A stretch of DNA of 64,000 nt from Protopterus annectens (GCF_019279795.1 NC_056731.1:869009175-869073174), one strand, 5' to 3'; shown: positions 42,985 to 55,329, counted from the first letter of the stretch. Numbers and translations are program-made. Notes: generated from the letters alone by a model not told the origin.

Positions 42985-44290
42985 TAGGTAAGAAGCATTA
43001 GGGCTGGCAATCAGGCTCTGTAAGACTGCTGTGGCAAATCCAGCTCTGGATTTAGAAAAGATAGGCAAGTGTGAAAGTGTGTACAGAGCTCCAGATTGCA
43101 GCTTCCAGGATGTCCCTGGTAGGGACTCCCCTGAGGAATGCTGTAGAGGTAGATGTAGCCCTACTGGAATGTGTTCGGATCCTCTGTGTGGTAGGTTTCC
43201 CATGGTGTTTGTAGCAGAAATGGATGCAGTGTGCTATCCATTTAGAAATGGTTTGCTTTGACACGGCCTTGCCCTCTGCCTATACAGCAAAGCTAACTCG
43301 CAGCTGGTCAGATTTTCTGAGAGGCTTAGTCCTGTCCAGATACAACCTAAGCTGCCTGTGCACGTCCAGGGGCAGGATCCTTTCCCCTTTATTCTGAGGA
43401 GTAGGGAAAAAAGATGGCAAATGAATGGACTGGTTTAAAGCCACACTAAACACCACCTTGGGCATACAAGATGGGTTAGTCCGTAGGGAAACCCTTGTCC
43501 ACATGAAAGATAATGAAGGGTTCCACTGCCATGAGGGCCTGCAATTCAGACAATCTTCTTGCTGAAGTGATGGCTAGAAGTAAAACTGTTTTCCACGAGA
43601 GGAATTTTAACTCTGCTGTAGCAGCAGGTTCAAAGGGCGGAAGCATGAGCTTTTCCAATACAAAGATAAGGTCCGGTGGGGGGGGGGGGTTAAACTTTTG
43701 GCTCCTCTCAGTAACTGTTTTACCAGAGGATGAGAGAAGAGGGGAGGCTCAGTATTATAATGAGTTGAGATGGCAGCTGCATGAATCTTAACTGAAGAGA
43801 AGGATAGGCCCTTGTGGAGCATTTCTGTCAAGTAATCTAGTATATGAGGTAACCTGGGCACAGTCGTGCCCCTTCCCTGAGACTGGCTCCAGGAACAGTA
43901 TCTTTTCCACTTTTTCGAATAGGATTTTCTAGTACTAGGTCTCCTTGCCTCAAGAATGACATCCAGCACCTGCTTACTTAGGGTTGCTGGTGATGGGTTC
44001 AGGGGATGAGCCAGGCTGCAAGGTTCAGGGTCTGTAGTGGGGGGTGCAGAATCTGACCCGCCTGCTGGGACAGCAGGGAAGGAGTCTGAGGCAGGTGCAA
44101 TGGTGGCAGTACTGTCAGACTGCTCAAAAGAGGGTACCCACTGCTGGTGTGGCCAGTCTAGTGCAATCACGAATGTCCTTGGTTTGTCCTGTTTGATCTT
44201 TAGTAGAACCTTCGAGAGGAGGGGCAGTGGGGGAAAGGCATAGACTGACAGGCTTTCCAAGGTAAAGGACAGGGCATCCACTTTCCAAGC
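42985..44290 (-). pseudogene. E9 tyrosine recombinase (ORF3)
   Basis: DVILEARRPSTRKSYSKKWK, SFSSVKIHAAAISTHYNTE, SARRLSELQALMAVEPFIIF, RTHSSRATSTSTAFLRGVP and WSSVHTF are visible. A small deletion joins WSSVHTFT to a region past the catalytic Tyr (KHY absent: TFTLAYLF), and several frameshifts occur, including one at a G run near 43678. Confidence 0.83.
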
Positions 44291-44876
44291 TTGGCTGTGG
44301 GGAGTTCTGGTGCAATATTTGCTCAACTGATAGTTCTGAGGGGAAGCAAAAAGGTCCACCTCTGGTGCCCCTCACCTGTTCCTCAAAAGCTTGAATATTT
44401 TGGGTTCCAGTTTCCACTCGTGTGGGTCCATGAGATTTCTGCTTAAGTAGTCTGCCAGTGAATTTAGTTTGCCTGGCAGGAATTGAGCTTGCAGGTGCAC
44501 TTGCTGCTCAAGGCTGTGTTCCACAGAGCCATGGTTAATCTGCAGAGTGGGAAGGAATGGGTCCCCTCCTGCTGGTTTATGTACCACATAACTGTGGTGT
44601 TGTCCGTCTTTACCAATAATTGTCCTGGAAGAATAAGGCCTTTGAAGGCTGTCAAGAGCATTCTGTACAGCTAACATTTCTTTTTGATTGATATGCAGGT
44701 GCATTTGCTTTGGGCTCCATTTGCCCTGAATGCACTGCCCTGCCATGTGCGCCACCCCCATGCATAGTCTGATGCATCTGTTAGGGTTTGGGTGGCAGGG
44801 GGTAGAGTGAAAGGGAGTCCCTTGTTGTGGTTGCAGGCCTCTGCCCACCAAAGGAACTCTGTCCTTAGGAAAAGAA
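43983..44876 (-). pseudogene. E9 RNase H / MT-like tail of ORF2 (RT deleted)
   Basis: Contains RNase H KTDNTTVMWYINQQEGTHSF and QFLPGKLNSLADYLSRN, then the MT-like tail DLFASPQNYQLSK, VYAFPPLPLLSKVLLK. Upstream of the first RNase H motif the sequence jumps at about 44876 straight into gag, so the RT palm (YLDD) and fingers are absent. Confidence 0.84.
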
Positions 44877-44890
44877 TGATAAGGGTATGT
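44870..44890. other. E9 internal deletion junction
   Basis: Left of the junction the sequence matches the ORF2 region (AAAGAATGATAAGG, compare AAAGAATCATAGG in E5). Right of it the match is to mid gag (GATAAGGGTA, compare E6 39195). A short GATAAGG-type overlap suggests microhomology-mediated deletion of about 2 to 3 kb. Confidence 0.75.
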
Positions 44891-45486
44891 CCTGGTAATC
44901 AGAAGGATCAGAGTTATCAAACACCTCATCTGAAGAATCAGAAGGAAAATCGGTTCTTGGTCTTTTTGAGGGGGAAGGCCGACTTCCCCTATTTATAGTA
45001 ATGAGGTCTTCAGCCATTCTAAGCATTTGGTTTTGTGGCATGTGCGCCTGAGAATGCGCTTTGATCGTCTGTTTCCTAGGCGTAGTGCAAACTTTAGGAG
45101 TGAGAAATTCAGTATTTTTGGTCTGAAACAAAGTTGTCAGTTTAATATGAAAATTGGAAGTCCTGAATACACCCTCAGAAGCCGGTGCCTGCAGAGCAGC
45201 TCCGGACCCACCCAAGGTAGAGACATCCGCAGGTTCCATAGTCGAAAAAGCATCATGCGGCATTCCGGACTCCGAATGGGTCTCAGTAGAGGCCTGCAAA
45301 TCTGTAGAAGCGGGTGTAAGGGGCTGCGAAAGCACCTCACTGAGTACCGGCGGACTAGCAACTAGCTTAATGGTAGCGCCGTTGGTAGTTTTGGACCTAT
45401 GCGGTCTCTGTCTTTATCCTTACGTTTTTTCAGAAGATCGGTAGTCGGATGGCTTATTGAAGCCATTTCAGAATACAGAGATAGAG
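44880..45486 (-). pseudogene. E9 gag middle fragment
   Basis: PLTPASTDLQASTETHSESG, MLRMAEDLITINRGSRPSPS and the acidic DSSDEVFDNSDPSDYQD, the middle third of ORF1. It is truncated on one side by the internal deletion and on the other by E10. The N-terminal part continues at 57181..57361. Confidence 0.82.
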
Positions 45487-45720
45487 AAAGTACAGTTGCG
45501 TACCTACCATAAATTTAGATGTTAGAGTGTATTCACTGTTGTAGTCATTACACTTGGGTTTATCCTGCTGGCAGGCTACCCGCATTCGGCCTGAATTCCA
45601 AAGTCCTGGTCCGGCGTCAGCTGCTCTCGCCTCTTCCCTGACCGCATGCGCCAGGAGTATACAAGATGCACCTGATGCCATTTTCTTCAGTTTTTCTTGC
45701 CCCAGATGTCAGGTGCCCCC
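45487..45720 (-). repeat. E10 3' ITR
   Basis: AAAGTACAGTTGCGTACCTA outer end, inner edge at TTTTTCTTGCCCCAGATGTC. The CRE is mutated here (CCTGACCGCATG), with a weak GAGTATACAAG in the TATA position. Confidence 0.83.
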
Positions 45721-45873
45721 AAAAAGGTAGGCAATACATAATGCTTATAACAACATACAGTAAAATAGAAACAATACCTTCATCTACAAGCAAATACACC
45801 ACATAGGTTGTATAGGACAGAGAAGTATAGACAAGTCCCAGCAAAGAAAGGGGGATGGAGGGTGAGTAACCTG

Positions 45874-45975
45874 GACTGCAACAGTGAATACACTCTAACA
45901 TCTACATTTATGGTAGGTACACAACTGTACTATGTTCATCGTGTTTCACTGTTGCAGTCATTACACTTGGGTTGA
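45874..45975 (-). repeat. E10 internal complementary region
   Basis: 45874..45931 complements the outer 3' end. 45932..45975 (ATGTTCATCGTGTTTCACTG and on) complements the 5' end near 57137..57180. Confidence 0.87.
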
Positions 45976-46004
45976 ATTCCAAAGCTGAGATAGGGCGGCT
46001 GGGT

Positions 46005-47330
46005 CTAAATAGGATTAGGAGTGGCTATGAGGCCCTGCAGAACTGCAGTGGCAAAGCCTGCTCTGGATTCGGAGTAAAGAGGTAAGTGATAATGCTTGGT
46101 AAAAGTGTGCACTGAACTCCAAGTTGCAGCCTCCAAAATTTCTTTGGTTGGTAACTCCTCTGAGAAAGGCTGCTGAAGTGGCTGCTGCCCTCTAGAATGT
46201 GGCCTAATATTCTTAGGCACTGACATGCCATGCTGTGCATAGCAGAAACGAATGCAGTGTCCTATTCATTTTGAAATGGTCTGCTTTGAGATAGCCTTTC
46301 CTTGTGATCCTGCAGCATATGCTACAAACAGTTGCTCGGTTTTTCTGAAAGCTTTTGTTTTGTCCAAGTAGAAGCGTAGCTGCCTGTGTATGTCCAAAGA
46401 GTGCAGAAGTCTCTCCCCTTTATTCTGGGGATTTGGATAAAATGTTGGCAAATGAATGGTTTGCTTAAGAGCCACACTGGATACTATTTGGCATAAATAT
46501 TGAGTTTGTCCTTAGAGAAACCCTGTCCGGATGAAAAATGATAAAAGGTTCCACTGCCATTAATGCCTGTAACTCTGAGACTCTTCTTGCTGACGTTATT
46601 GCTAAGAGCAGAACAGTTTTCCATAAGAATTTTATATCAGCTATTTGGCTGGCTCAAAAGGAGGCAGTGTGAGCTTTTCCAAGACAAAGTTGAGGTCCCA
46701 TGTAGGTATCAGTGCTCTCCTTGGGGGTCTTATGTTTTTTGCCCCTCTGAGGTACTGTCTTAGCAGTGGATGTGAGAAAATAGGAGGTTCCGTATTTTAA
46801 TGAGCTGAAATGGCAGAGGCATGGATCTTAATTGATGAGAATGATAGGCCTTTATCCAGCATCTCAGTTAGGTATTGTAAAATCTGAGGAATATTTGGAA
46901 CAAGTGGTTCAAAAGTCCTTGTGCTGGGTTCCAAGCACAGAATCTCTTCCATTTTTCTGCACAAGATTTCCTGGTGTTGGGCCTCCTGGCTTCCAAAATG
47001 ACATCCATTACAGCTTTACAGAGAGGTGTGCTCTGAGTGGCTATATTATTTGCCATGCAGCCAGATTTAAGGTTCTGAGTCGGCTGTGCAGGATCTGATT
47101 GTTTTGTTGAGTCAGAAAATGAGGAATTTGATGTAAAGTCCAGGCTGGGCCTTGAGACAAGCTCTTTAGGATTGGGTACCAGTGCTGGCGTGGCCAGTCT
47201 GGGGCAATCAGAATCATTTTTGGCTTCTCTTGTCTGACTTTTAGGAGTACCTTGGGAAGGAGAGGCAGTGGTGGAAAGGCATAAACTGTTAGGGTTTTCC
47301 AGCTGAATGATAGAGCATCCACTTTCCATG
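46005..47330 (-). pseudogene. E10 tyrosine recombinase (ORF3)
   Basis: The start region lies in the overlap with ORF2 (MESGCSIIQLENPNSLCLST). Then AVMDVILEARRPNTRKSCAE, WKRFCAWNPAQG, LDIHRQLRFYLDKTKAFRKT and WSSVHTFTKHYHLPLYSESR. A frameshift destroys the second Arg box (RPHSRGQQPLQQ), and further shifts lie near 46480-46660 and 46900. Confidence 0.84.
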
Positions 47331-48970
47331 CTTGTGAGTGATAAGTCCTTGTGCAGAATCTCTGTAGTTGGCAGTTGTGAGGGGAGGCAAAAAGATCCAT
47401 GTCTGGGCATCCCCATTTCCTTGTTATGCTGAAGATCTGTGGATCTAATTTCCACTCGTGAGGGTCCATGAGATTTCTGCTTAGTTAGTCTGCCAGAGTA
47501 TTTTTCTTTCCTGGCAGGAAATGTGCATGCAGATGTACTTGATAGGTCAGTGCTGTGTTCCACAAAGTCATGGCTTGCCTGCAGAGGGGGTAGGAGTGTG
47601 TGCCCCCTTGCTTGTTTATGTACTACATAACTGTAGTATTGTCCGTCTTTAGCAATAGTTGTCCTGGATGTAGTAGATCATTGAAGGCTGTCAGGGCATT
47701 CTGTACAGCTAGCATCTCTATTTGATTGATATGAAGATGCATTTGGTCCGCGGGCCACGTGCCCTGAATACAATTTCCTGCCATGTGTGCCCCCCAGGCA
47801 TAATCCGATGCATCTGTTAGTGTCTGACTGGCTGTGGGTAAAGTGAAAGGCTGTCCTTTGTTGCGGTGACAGGCCAGTGCCCACCATCGAAACTTCTGTT
47901 GCAGGCAGGGAATAAGAGTTATTATTGTTTCCAGGCTGTGGCAATGTTGAGTCCAAACTCATTTTAGATACCATTGCAGCTTCCTCATATGCAGTCTTGC
48001 ATATGGAATTACCAGGATGCAGGATGCCATGAAGCCCAAAGCCTGCAGAATTTTTCTTGCAGGTAGCTGGGTCTTTGTTGCCATCATTTGAAAGTAATGA
48101 GTCAGTTGCCTTTGCTTATTCTGGCATGAGATAAGCCATCTGGTCAGTTGTATTTAAGCTTGCACCCAGGAATATTCTCTCTTGAGAGGGCATTAGTTTT
48201 GATTTCTTTTCGTTTACTGTGTACCCTAGGCAAATTAGTAATCTTTTTACAAACGCCAGATGCTTTAGAAGAATGTCCTTGCTCTCTGCTTGAATAAGGC
48301 GGTCATCCAAGAAGGAATATATTTGAATTCCTTTTTGTCTGCAAAAAGCAATTACTGGTGCCAGGCATTTTGTGAAGAACCTGGGTGCAGTAGATAAGCC
48401 AAAGGGCAGTGCAGAGAATTGGTAATGCATTGAACCAGCTATAAATCTGAGGTATCTTCTGCAAGTTTGTCTGATTGGAACATGCAGGTATGCCTCTGAG
48501 GTCCAAAGTAACTAGCCAAGCCTTCTTGCCCAGCATGGGTAGAGGTCGCTGCAGTGTCAACATTTTGAATCTTGGCACGCCCAGTAAAGTATTTATAGAG
48601 TAGATAGGTCCAGTATTGGTCTCCAAGCGTTGTCCTTTCTGGGTACCAAGAAAAGTCTTGAGTAAAATCCTTCCCCCTGCTCTTCCTGTGGTACTTTTTG
48701 AATAGCCCTCATGTCCATGAGAGCAGAAATTTGTTTCTGTGCCTCTGCCCATTGATTGTGTGGCAGGTCTGGCATACCTTTTGGCCTTGGAAGGGTGTGA
48801 AAGTGGAACCTGTAACCCTGAGAAACAATATTCAGAACCCATTTGTCCTGGGTGATCATGTGCCAGTTTTGTGAGAAAAGTGCTAGTTTTCCCCCTAAGG
48901 GAGCTGCCAAAAGTTAAGTGCTTGGCATAGGTACAGGAAAGTCATTGAGACTGCTTCCTGTAAGGTTGTG
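47041..48970 (-). pseudogene. E10 RT / RNase H / MT-like ORF2
   Basis: AAPLGGKLALFSQNWHMITQ start region, GEGFYSRLFLVPRKDNAWRP, a shifted LDL motif, LPFGLSTAPRFFTK, YSFLDDRLIQ (active-site DD kept, first Tyr changed to Phe), then MT-like WGCPDMDLFASPHNCQLQR and VYAFPPLPLLPKVLLK, IAPDWPRQHWYPIL. Several frameshifts, mainly in RNase H. Confidence 0.84.
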
Positions 48971-49409
48971 ATTAGTCTTCTCCGCCTTTGGGGGCTGAAG
49001 CACCCCACTGTTTAGGTCTGTATGAGTCTTGGGGCAGAGATCTGCCTCTTGGGCGTCTGTATCTGCCTCTTTGTGGCCTGTCCGACACTGGAAAGGACCA
49101 ATTTTATGAAGGCCAGTTCCTGCTAAATCTGGGTGGCTGAACCTGTAAGAAATCCTTTGTCTGCATTGATTTTGCTTTATCCTCCATTTTCTTTAACACC
49201 TCTTCTGCCTTAACACCAAACAAAGTATCATGCTGTAATGGAGCATCCAATAATTTTGCTTTAACATGATCAGGTAAACTTTGTTCTTTTAACCAAGCAT
49301 ACCTTCGAATGACAGAACCTGTAACTGCGGCTCTGCAAGAAGCCTCTAATGAATCAAAACCACATTGCAAAGTATGCTTTCCCACTTGTTCAGCTGCATG
49401 CAATAAATC

Positions 49410-49600
49410 AAGAAGTTATGTACTCACCATAACGTTCGATGTATGTAGTCCATCTCGCCTCACATTCTTACCCGTGGGTTCAGAGCCGAATATCGGCTCA
49501 GACTCTGCCAATTTTTCTAGCTCGAAGTCTTTCATTGGCTGGGCTAAGCAGGTATCCCATGGTGCACTGCTCCATATCCCCAGATCTAGTTTGCTGCGAA
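49410..49600 (-). repeat. E11 3' ITR
   Basis: From about 49453 this mirrors the 5' ITR (CATCTCGCCTCACATTCTTA, GGCTGGGCTAAGCAGGTATC, GGTGCACTGCTCCATATCCC). The outer ~45 bp are specific to this end. Confidence 0.9.
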
Positions 49601-49719
49601 ACTCATTTGTACCCCATGCACACATCACATCCAGGTAAAGAATAAGCCAAGCAAGGGAACTCTACAGATAAACAACCTAACATCCAAATCCTCCAGGAAG
49701 GGGGAAGGTGGGAGGGTAA

Positions 49720-49823
49720 GTAAGAATGTGAGGCGAGATGGACTACATACATCGAACGTTATGGTGAGTACATAACTTCTTGATGTTATGTAGTCCTATC
49801 TCGCCTACATTCTTAACCGTGGG
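49720..49823 (-). repeat. E11 internal complementary region
   Basis: 49720..49781 is a 62/62 reverse complement of the outer 3' end 49410..49471. 49782..49823 complements the 5' end with about four mismatches in 42. The ends join as AACTTCTT/GATGTT. Confidence 0.93.
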
Positions 49824-49879
49824 ACAGCGTCCTTAGCACCTACACCCTGGGTGGCTCATAGGAAAATACTCCTGAGAAC

Positions 49880-51010
49880 TGTGGAGCCAAAGGAAGACCT
49901 ACCCCTGGAAACCACATCCAATTTGTAATGAGAAACAAATGTGTGAGGAGAAGCCCAAGAAGCTGCAGCACATATATCATCCATTGACAATCTGGCTTGA
50001 TAGACTGTAGATGTGGAAACAGCCAGAGTAGAGTGAACCTTGACCGGAAATGGCAGATCTTTACCTCCTGCTTGGTAGACTAAAGAGATATAACTAGATA
50101 TCTATCTAGATAGGGTGACCTTGGAGACCGGGGACCCCATTCAGTTTTCCGAAAAGGAAACAAAAAGTTGGTCAGACTTCCGGATATCTTTTGTTCGGTG
50201 CAGATAGAAGCGCAATTGTCTGTGTACATCCAACTGGTGAAATCTAAATTCTGCCTTGTTAGAAAAGTGAGGAAATGACACAGGCAACTCAATGGATTGA
50301 TTTAGATTAGACATGGAAGCCACTTTAGAAAGGAACAAAGGGTTTGGTCTAAGAGCGACCCTGTCCTTATGGAAGATTAAGTATGGAGGTTTGATAGAGA
50401 GGGCTTGAATTTCTGAAACTCGCCTTGCTGAAGTGATTGCTGTTAAGAAGGCTGTTTTCCAGATCAAGAATTTCAATTCGCAGGTAGCTGCAGGCTCGAA
50501 AGGTGGTACAGTAAGGGCTTGTAGAACAAAACTGAGATCCCAAGGCATGATTGGTTCGGACACCGGGGGACGTAGTAACAGAGTACCCTTCAGGAACGCC
50601 TTCCATAGTCTATGCGCCATGAGACTAGGCTCATTCACTACATGAAAATTAGAGATCGCTGCCAGTTGAACTTTGATGGTAGCTGATGCGGAACCCTGAT
50701 GAAAAAGCATAGACAAAAACTCCAAGACTGAAGCGACTGGAGCTGTGTAAGGATCAATGCCTCGGGTATGTGCCCAAATAGAAAACCTTTTCCATTTACT
50801 AGAATAAATCCTTCTAGTGGATGGTTTATGAGAGGACGATAATATATGAAGCACTTTTGGTGAGAAATTATGAAGTCTAACTAACGATGGAAGTGGAGTA
50901 GCCAGGCTGTCAACCGGAGGGTCATCAGGGAGGGGTGGAACTGTCCCGACATGTGGGTCAGTAAATCTGGTTGAGGGTTCAGAGTCCAAGGAGTGTCCAC
51001 AATGAATTGC
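49880..51010 (-). pseudogene. E11 tyrosine recombinase (ORF3)
   Basis: A long open frame (51649..50141) runs from RNase H-encoding sequence into the recombinase: SSSHKPSTRRIYSSKWKRFS, WAHTRGIDPYTAPV, ASATIKVQLAAISNFHV, PWDLSFVLQALTVPPFEPAA, FLIWKTAFLTAITSARRVSE (first Arg), LDVHRQLRFYLHRTKDIRKS. A stop after FVSFSEN ends it before the second box. The remaining C-terminus (50140..49880) is eroded and I cannot place the catalytic Tyr. Confidence 0.84.
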
Positions 51011-52766
51011 TGAAGAAAGGGGAACCAAACTTGGCGAGGCCAGTGTGGAGCAATCGGAATCATTCTGCTTCCCAAGGATTGCGCTTTCTGAATCACCTTT
51101 GACAGCAATGGAAAAGGAGGGAAAGCATAAAGCAGACAGGAGGGCCAATCGTGAACCAGAGCATCCCTGGGTGACTCCCCCTGTGGGGGGGGGGGGATCA
51201 GCGTGAAGTAGTTGCTGCATTTTGCATTGAGGGGGCTGGCAAAAAGGTCGCAAGGCTGACCCCATCTGCTGAAGATTCGCTCTGCAACCAGGCGATTCAG
51301 GGACCACTCGTAAGGCATCAGAATAGCTCTGCTTAGCCTGTTCGCAATCACGTTGGGACTTCCCCAGAATGTGCGTTGCCACCAGAAACCATTGGGAAGT
51401 TACAGCCCAATGCCACACTCGCATGGCCTCTCTGCACAGAGGGTAAGACCTGGTTCCCCCTTGCTTGTTTAGATACCACACTACTGACATGTTGCCTGAG
51501 TGTATCGCAATCTTCCCTAGAGGTAGAACACGCTGAAGTGCCTGCAATGCAAGTAGCACTGCTCTCATCTCTAGGACGTTTATATGCAGATGTATCTCGT
51601 GCTCTTGCCACGTGCCTTGGACTGTCCTGTCAAGATAATGCCCCCCCACCCCATCTGGGAGGCGTCCGTGGTCACCGTGGCAACCGGGATGGGTGGGATG
51701 AAGGTCCTTCCCCTGTCAAATTGTTGGTGCACAGCCACAAACAGAGGTCCTGCTTGCATCTATCCGTGAGCAAAATGGGGTGAGAAAGTGGAAGTCTTTG
51801 GAGAGACCACTGAACAAAGAGGAGCCATTGGAGAATTCTCATGTGCAATCTCGCTAGAGGGACCAGCATGACTGTTGCTGCCATGGTCCCTAGGAGCTGG
51901 AGAACCCATCTTGCCTTCGCCTGCCTCAGGGGCATCAGAATATGTATCTGTTGTAAGACTCTGATCCTTTCCTGCGGTACAAATGCTCGCATTCGAATGG
52001 TGTCTAATTCTGCTCCTATAAAGGTGATGCGCTGCGAGGGCAATAAAGCAGATTTTTCCCAATTTATTGTTATACCCAACTGGTGACAGAGTGATGGTAG
52101 CGTCCCTGGTTTTAACTAGTTGATGCCTGGTGGAGGCGGTAAGGAGCCAGTCGTCCAGATACGGAAACACTTGGAATCCCTGACGTCTCAAGTGAGCCGT
52201 CACCACCGCCATACACTTGGTGAACACCCTGGGGGCTGTGGTGAGACCAAAGGGCAGGGCTCGAAACTGGAAATGACTGGCTCCCAGCCAGAAGCGTAGG
52301 TGACTCCTGGATGCCCTGTCCATTTTCAAATGGTAGTAAGCATCCCTGAGATCAATGGAGCACATCCATACCTCCTCTCCCAACAATGGGAGAATCAATT
52401 GTAGTGTGACCATATGGAACTTGGACTTATGTACATAGTTGTTCAGTTGGCTGAGATCTAATATGGGTCTCAGGTCCCCTGTTCTTTTCGGCACCAAAAA
52501 GAATCTTCAGTAAGACCCTAATCCGATTTGGTCTGAGGGGACATGCTGGATGGCTCCTTTTTCTAGCAGCTTTGAGACCTCGGAGGCTGCTTGGTCCCTT
52601 TGACTGGGTGGAACGTCTGGGATTTTTCTGATTGATGGGGGGGTCTGATGTAAATGGAATGAGGTAACCTCCGGAAATTATCCGTAATACCCATCGGTCC
52701 TGGGTAATGCTTTCCCAGGCTTCCGGATATAACAAAATTCGACCCCAACTGGCTCCGGATAAGCAC
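50881..52766 (-). pseudogene. E11 RT / RNase H / MT-like ORF2
   Basis: RT pieces from 52766: KNRGPETHIRSQPTEQL and, in frame 52497, LRPILDLSQLNNYVHKSKFH, MCSIDLRDAYYHLKMDRASR, ALPFGLTTAPRVFTK, FPYLDDWLLTAS (active site kept). RNase H: HLHINVLEMRAVLLALQAL, SGNMSVVWYLNKQGG (Asp to Gly in the DN motif). The MT-like tail from 51351 has WGQPCDLFASPLNAKCSNYF and LYAFPPFPLLSKVIQK. Frameshifts near 52140, 51690 and 51360. Confidence 0.85.
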
Positions 52767-52779
52767 AGCCGGGCACTCC

Positions 52780-54959
52780 CTCAGGAACGAGAGTAGGGAG
52801 AGCCATGAAAGGAATCACGGTCTCCCGAATTGCAGGGGCCCCCTCTGCCTCTGGGGCGACATCTCCCTAAATAACCTCCCCTGTCTCTGGAGGGGGGTTC
52901 ACCCTGTGCAGCAGGAAAAAAACTCTGTGATTTCTTGAACCCCCCCCCCCCCCTGCTGGGCCTTGGGATTAAGGCCTAGAAGGAAGAGAAAAACTGACCC
53001 CTACGGCAGACAGGGTCTTTCCCTCTTGCTCGCACCTGGTGAGGGGGTCTTTCACTTTGCTCCCTAACAAAGAAGAACCATCAAAAGGGGCGTCAGTGAA
53101 GGAAGACGAAAGCCTCCGCAAAGTGACACAGGCGCAGTCAGGCTTGCCTTCTAAGGGCGACTCTTGAGCTTGCTGCCCTACCCGCTCCCTCGGCTGCATA
53201 CGAAATGAGCCGCATGGATGAGTTAACAATGGAGTTGAGGGTAGAGACCTGGGCGTTAACTGTGTGAGCCATCGCCTCAGGAACGTTATCCTAAAGAGTA
53301 TCTTCTAACTCCTTGAGGAGATCTCTCGGGAGCAGAGTGAAGTGAGACAGGTAATTCAGCGACCGTAAGTTAAAGGTTGCTGACGAGAGGGTACGCTTCC
53401 CGTACCGATCCATGGTCCTAGACTCCTTGTTAGGAGGATGGACGGATGAAGAAGACTCTGCTACTTCCTTCTGCATGGCTTCCGCCACCACCATGGCATC
53501 TAACAGGGACTCCTTTAGACAGAAATTCTTTGCCATGGGGGGTGGAAAGAAACTTGTTGGGATCCTGGGCACGGGCTCCACAGAATCAGGGTTTTCCCAC
53601 ACTCTTCGACAAATCAGATCAAGGAGTACGTCAAAGGGTGGAGACACCCAGGAGCCGGAGGGCTGAGCACCAAAAGCCTTAAGGAATACTGACTCCTCCT
53701 CGGAAGGGGCTTTGGACGGCCAGTCACCTCTTTGTTTCAGTATCTCCAGGATATCGGAGAAGGAAACTTAAGAGGAGGACTTGGGGGACCCCTCTGATTC
53801 CTTGAGGTCAGTATCAGAGGTGAGGGACTCATCCTGGGAGTCTATGTGCTTCCTCTTGCACGTTTTCTTTCTGGGGGGCTCCTCAGGCATGAACTCTGAG
53901 GGGCCCCCAGAAATCTGGGGACCACTCGTGGGGGTATCCCTAGGCCCTGGTGCTCTGCTGTCCGTGGATGGGTGGTGATCAGAAACTCTCACCGGAGTGG
54001 TGGGCGACAGAGTGACCGACTCGCCTGATGTAGCTGACAATCTGGTCAGCGCGATCCACATAGCCTCGAAGGCCGCCCCCCCCCCGAATCCGAGGAGTGA
54101 CCAGCCTCCGAGGCCATGACGGGGGTCGGAGTTCCCCGAGCAGAGGCACCAAGTGGGAGGCTCGGGACCGAAATAAGCCCCGATATGTCCCCATAGGGCC
54201 CGACCGAAGAATCCAGAGTCCCGAACCCCAAGGACGGAGCCGACGCTGGTACCAATGGAGCCAAAAGGAGCATCGGAGCCAGCCTAAGAACATCACACGG
54301 CGCGGAACACTCCGGCTCCAAAGACAGAGATGTGCTCGGAGGAGGAATGATCGAAGACTGGGTTGGGACGGGCTGCGGAGCTGAAAACAATTTTGCCAAA
54401 ACCGGTGACTGGAGGAGCCTCTGAACCACCCTATCAACATCCACATCCAACAAGGTCCTGGAGGATTGGAAGACAGGGAGGGGAGAATGAGATCTCCTCC
54501 CAGGAGAAACTGGTCTGAGACTGGGCAATCGGCTCCTAAGAGGTTCCAATAAAATTGGAGCCGACGCCGGTTCCGTCAACACAGACACTTCCTGTGGCCC
54601 CCGAGGAAAGTGGAGCCAAGGAGGTCGATGCACTTTTTGAGATTTTCTCTGGAGGCTCCGATGAAGCTGACTGAGCCGGAGATCTCTTTTCTGACTTGCC
54701 AGATTTTGATTTTCCACTGTAAGACAAATCCATAGCCTCTTCAAGAGGGTTTCAAGAGTCCCTTTAAAATTAGCTTATTCTTTCTCTCTTGGAGAACTCT
54801 AGGACTGAATGCATGACAAAAATAGCAGGATTCCTGCAGATGGATGGCTCCCAGGCAATAGACACAAATGGAATGCCCATCGGTAATGGACATTTTGTAC
54901 CCACATTTAGAGCACTTTTTGAAACCCGAAGGTTTGTGCTCCTTGGGACCTTTAGACAT
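52780..54959 (-). pseudogene. E11 gag-like ORF1
   Basis: Starts MSKGPKEHKPSGFKKCSKCG at 54959. The Cys/His cluster is complete with the same spacing as E4 despite little other identity. A stop follows LILKGLLKPS. In-frame or shifted continuations include YSGKSKSGKSEKRSPAQSAS, an acidic block near 53800 (DTDLKESEGSPKSSS) and MDRYGKRTLSSATFNLRSLN. C and G homopolymers near 52940 and 54067 mark frameshift sites. Confidence 0.8.
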
Positions 54960-55329
54960 CTTCACTACTACACCAAAAAAGGCAAAACCAAGTCTGGGAA
55001 CAACTTCACAGGTGCTCACACCACAAAACACGGGAACGAACGCTAAACAGTGACCAAACACGCACACTAAAGAACAAAAACAAACTCTCAACAAAGGGAT
55101 TGAAACCCACAAGGAAAGAGAATAGCCCAAACCTCCAACTTAAATGGTCTAGACCGTACTCACACAGAAGGCAATATGAGGAGGACTAGGCTCTCTAACT
55201 GAAACGGGCCTAGCCCGAGGGAACAGTCAGCGAGATACCACACAATCACACAATCACAACAAAACTTAGACAAATCTTAGACAAATAGCTATGAAAATAG
55301 CTTTTGATAAGAGTCAAACCTTTTCTTTA

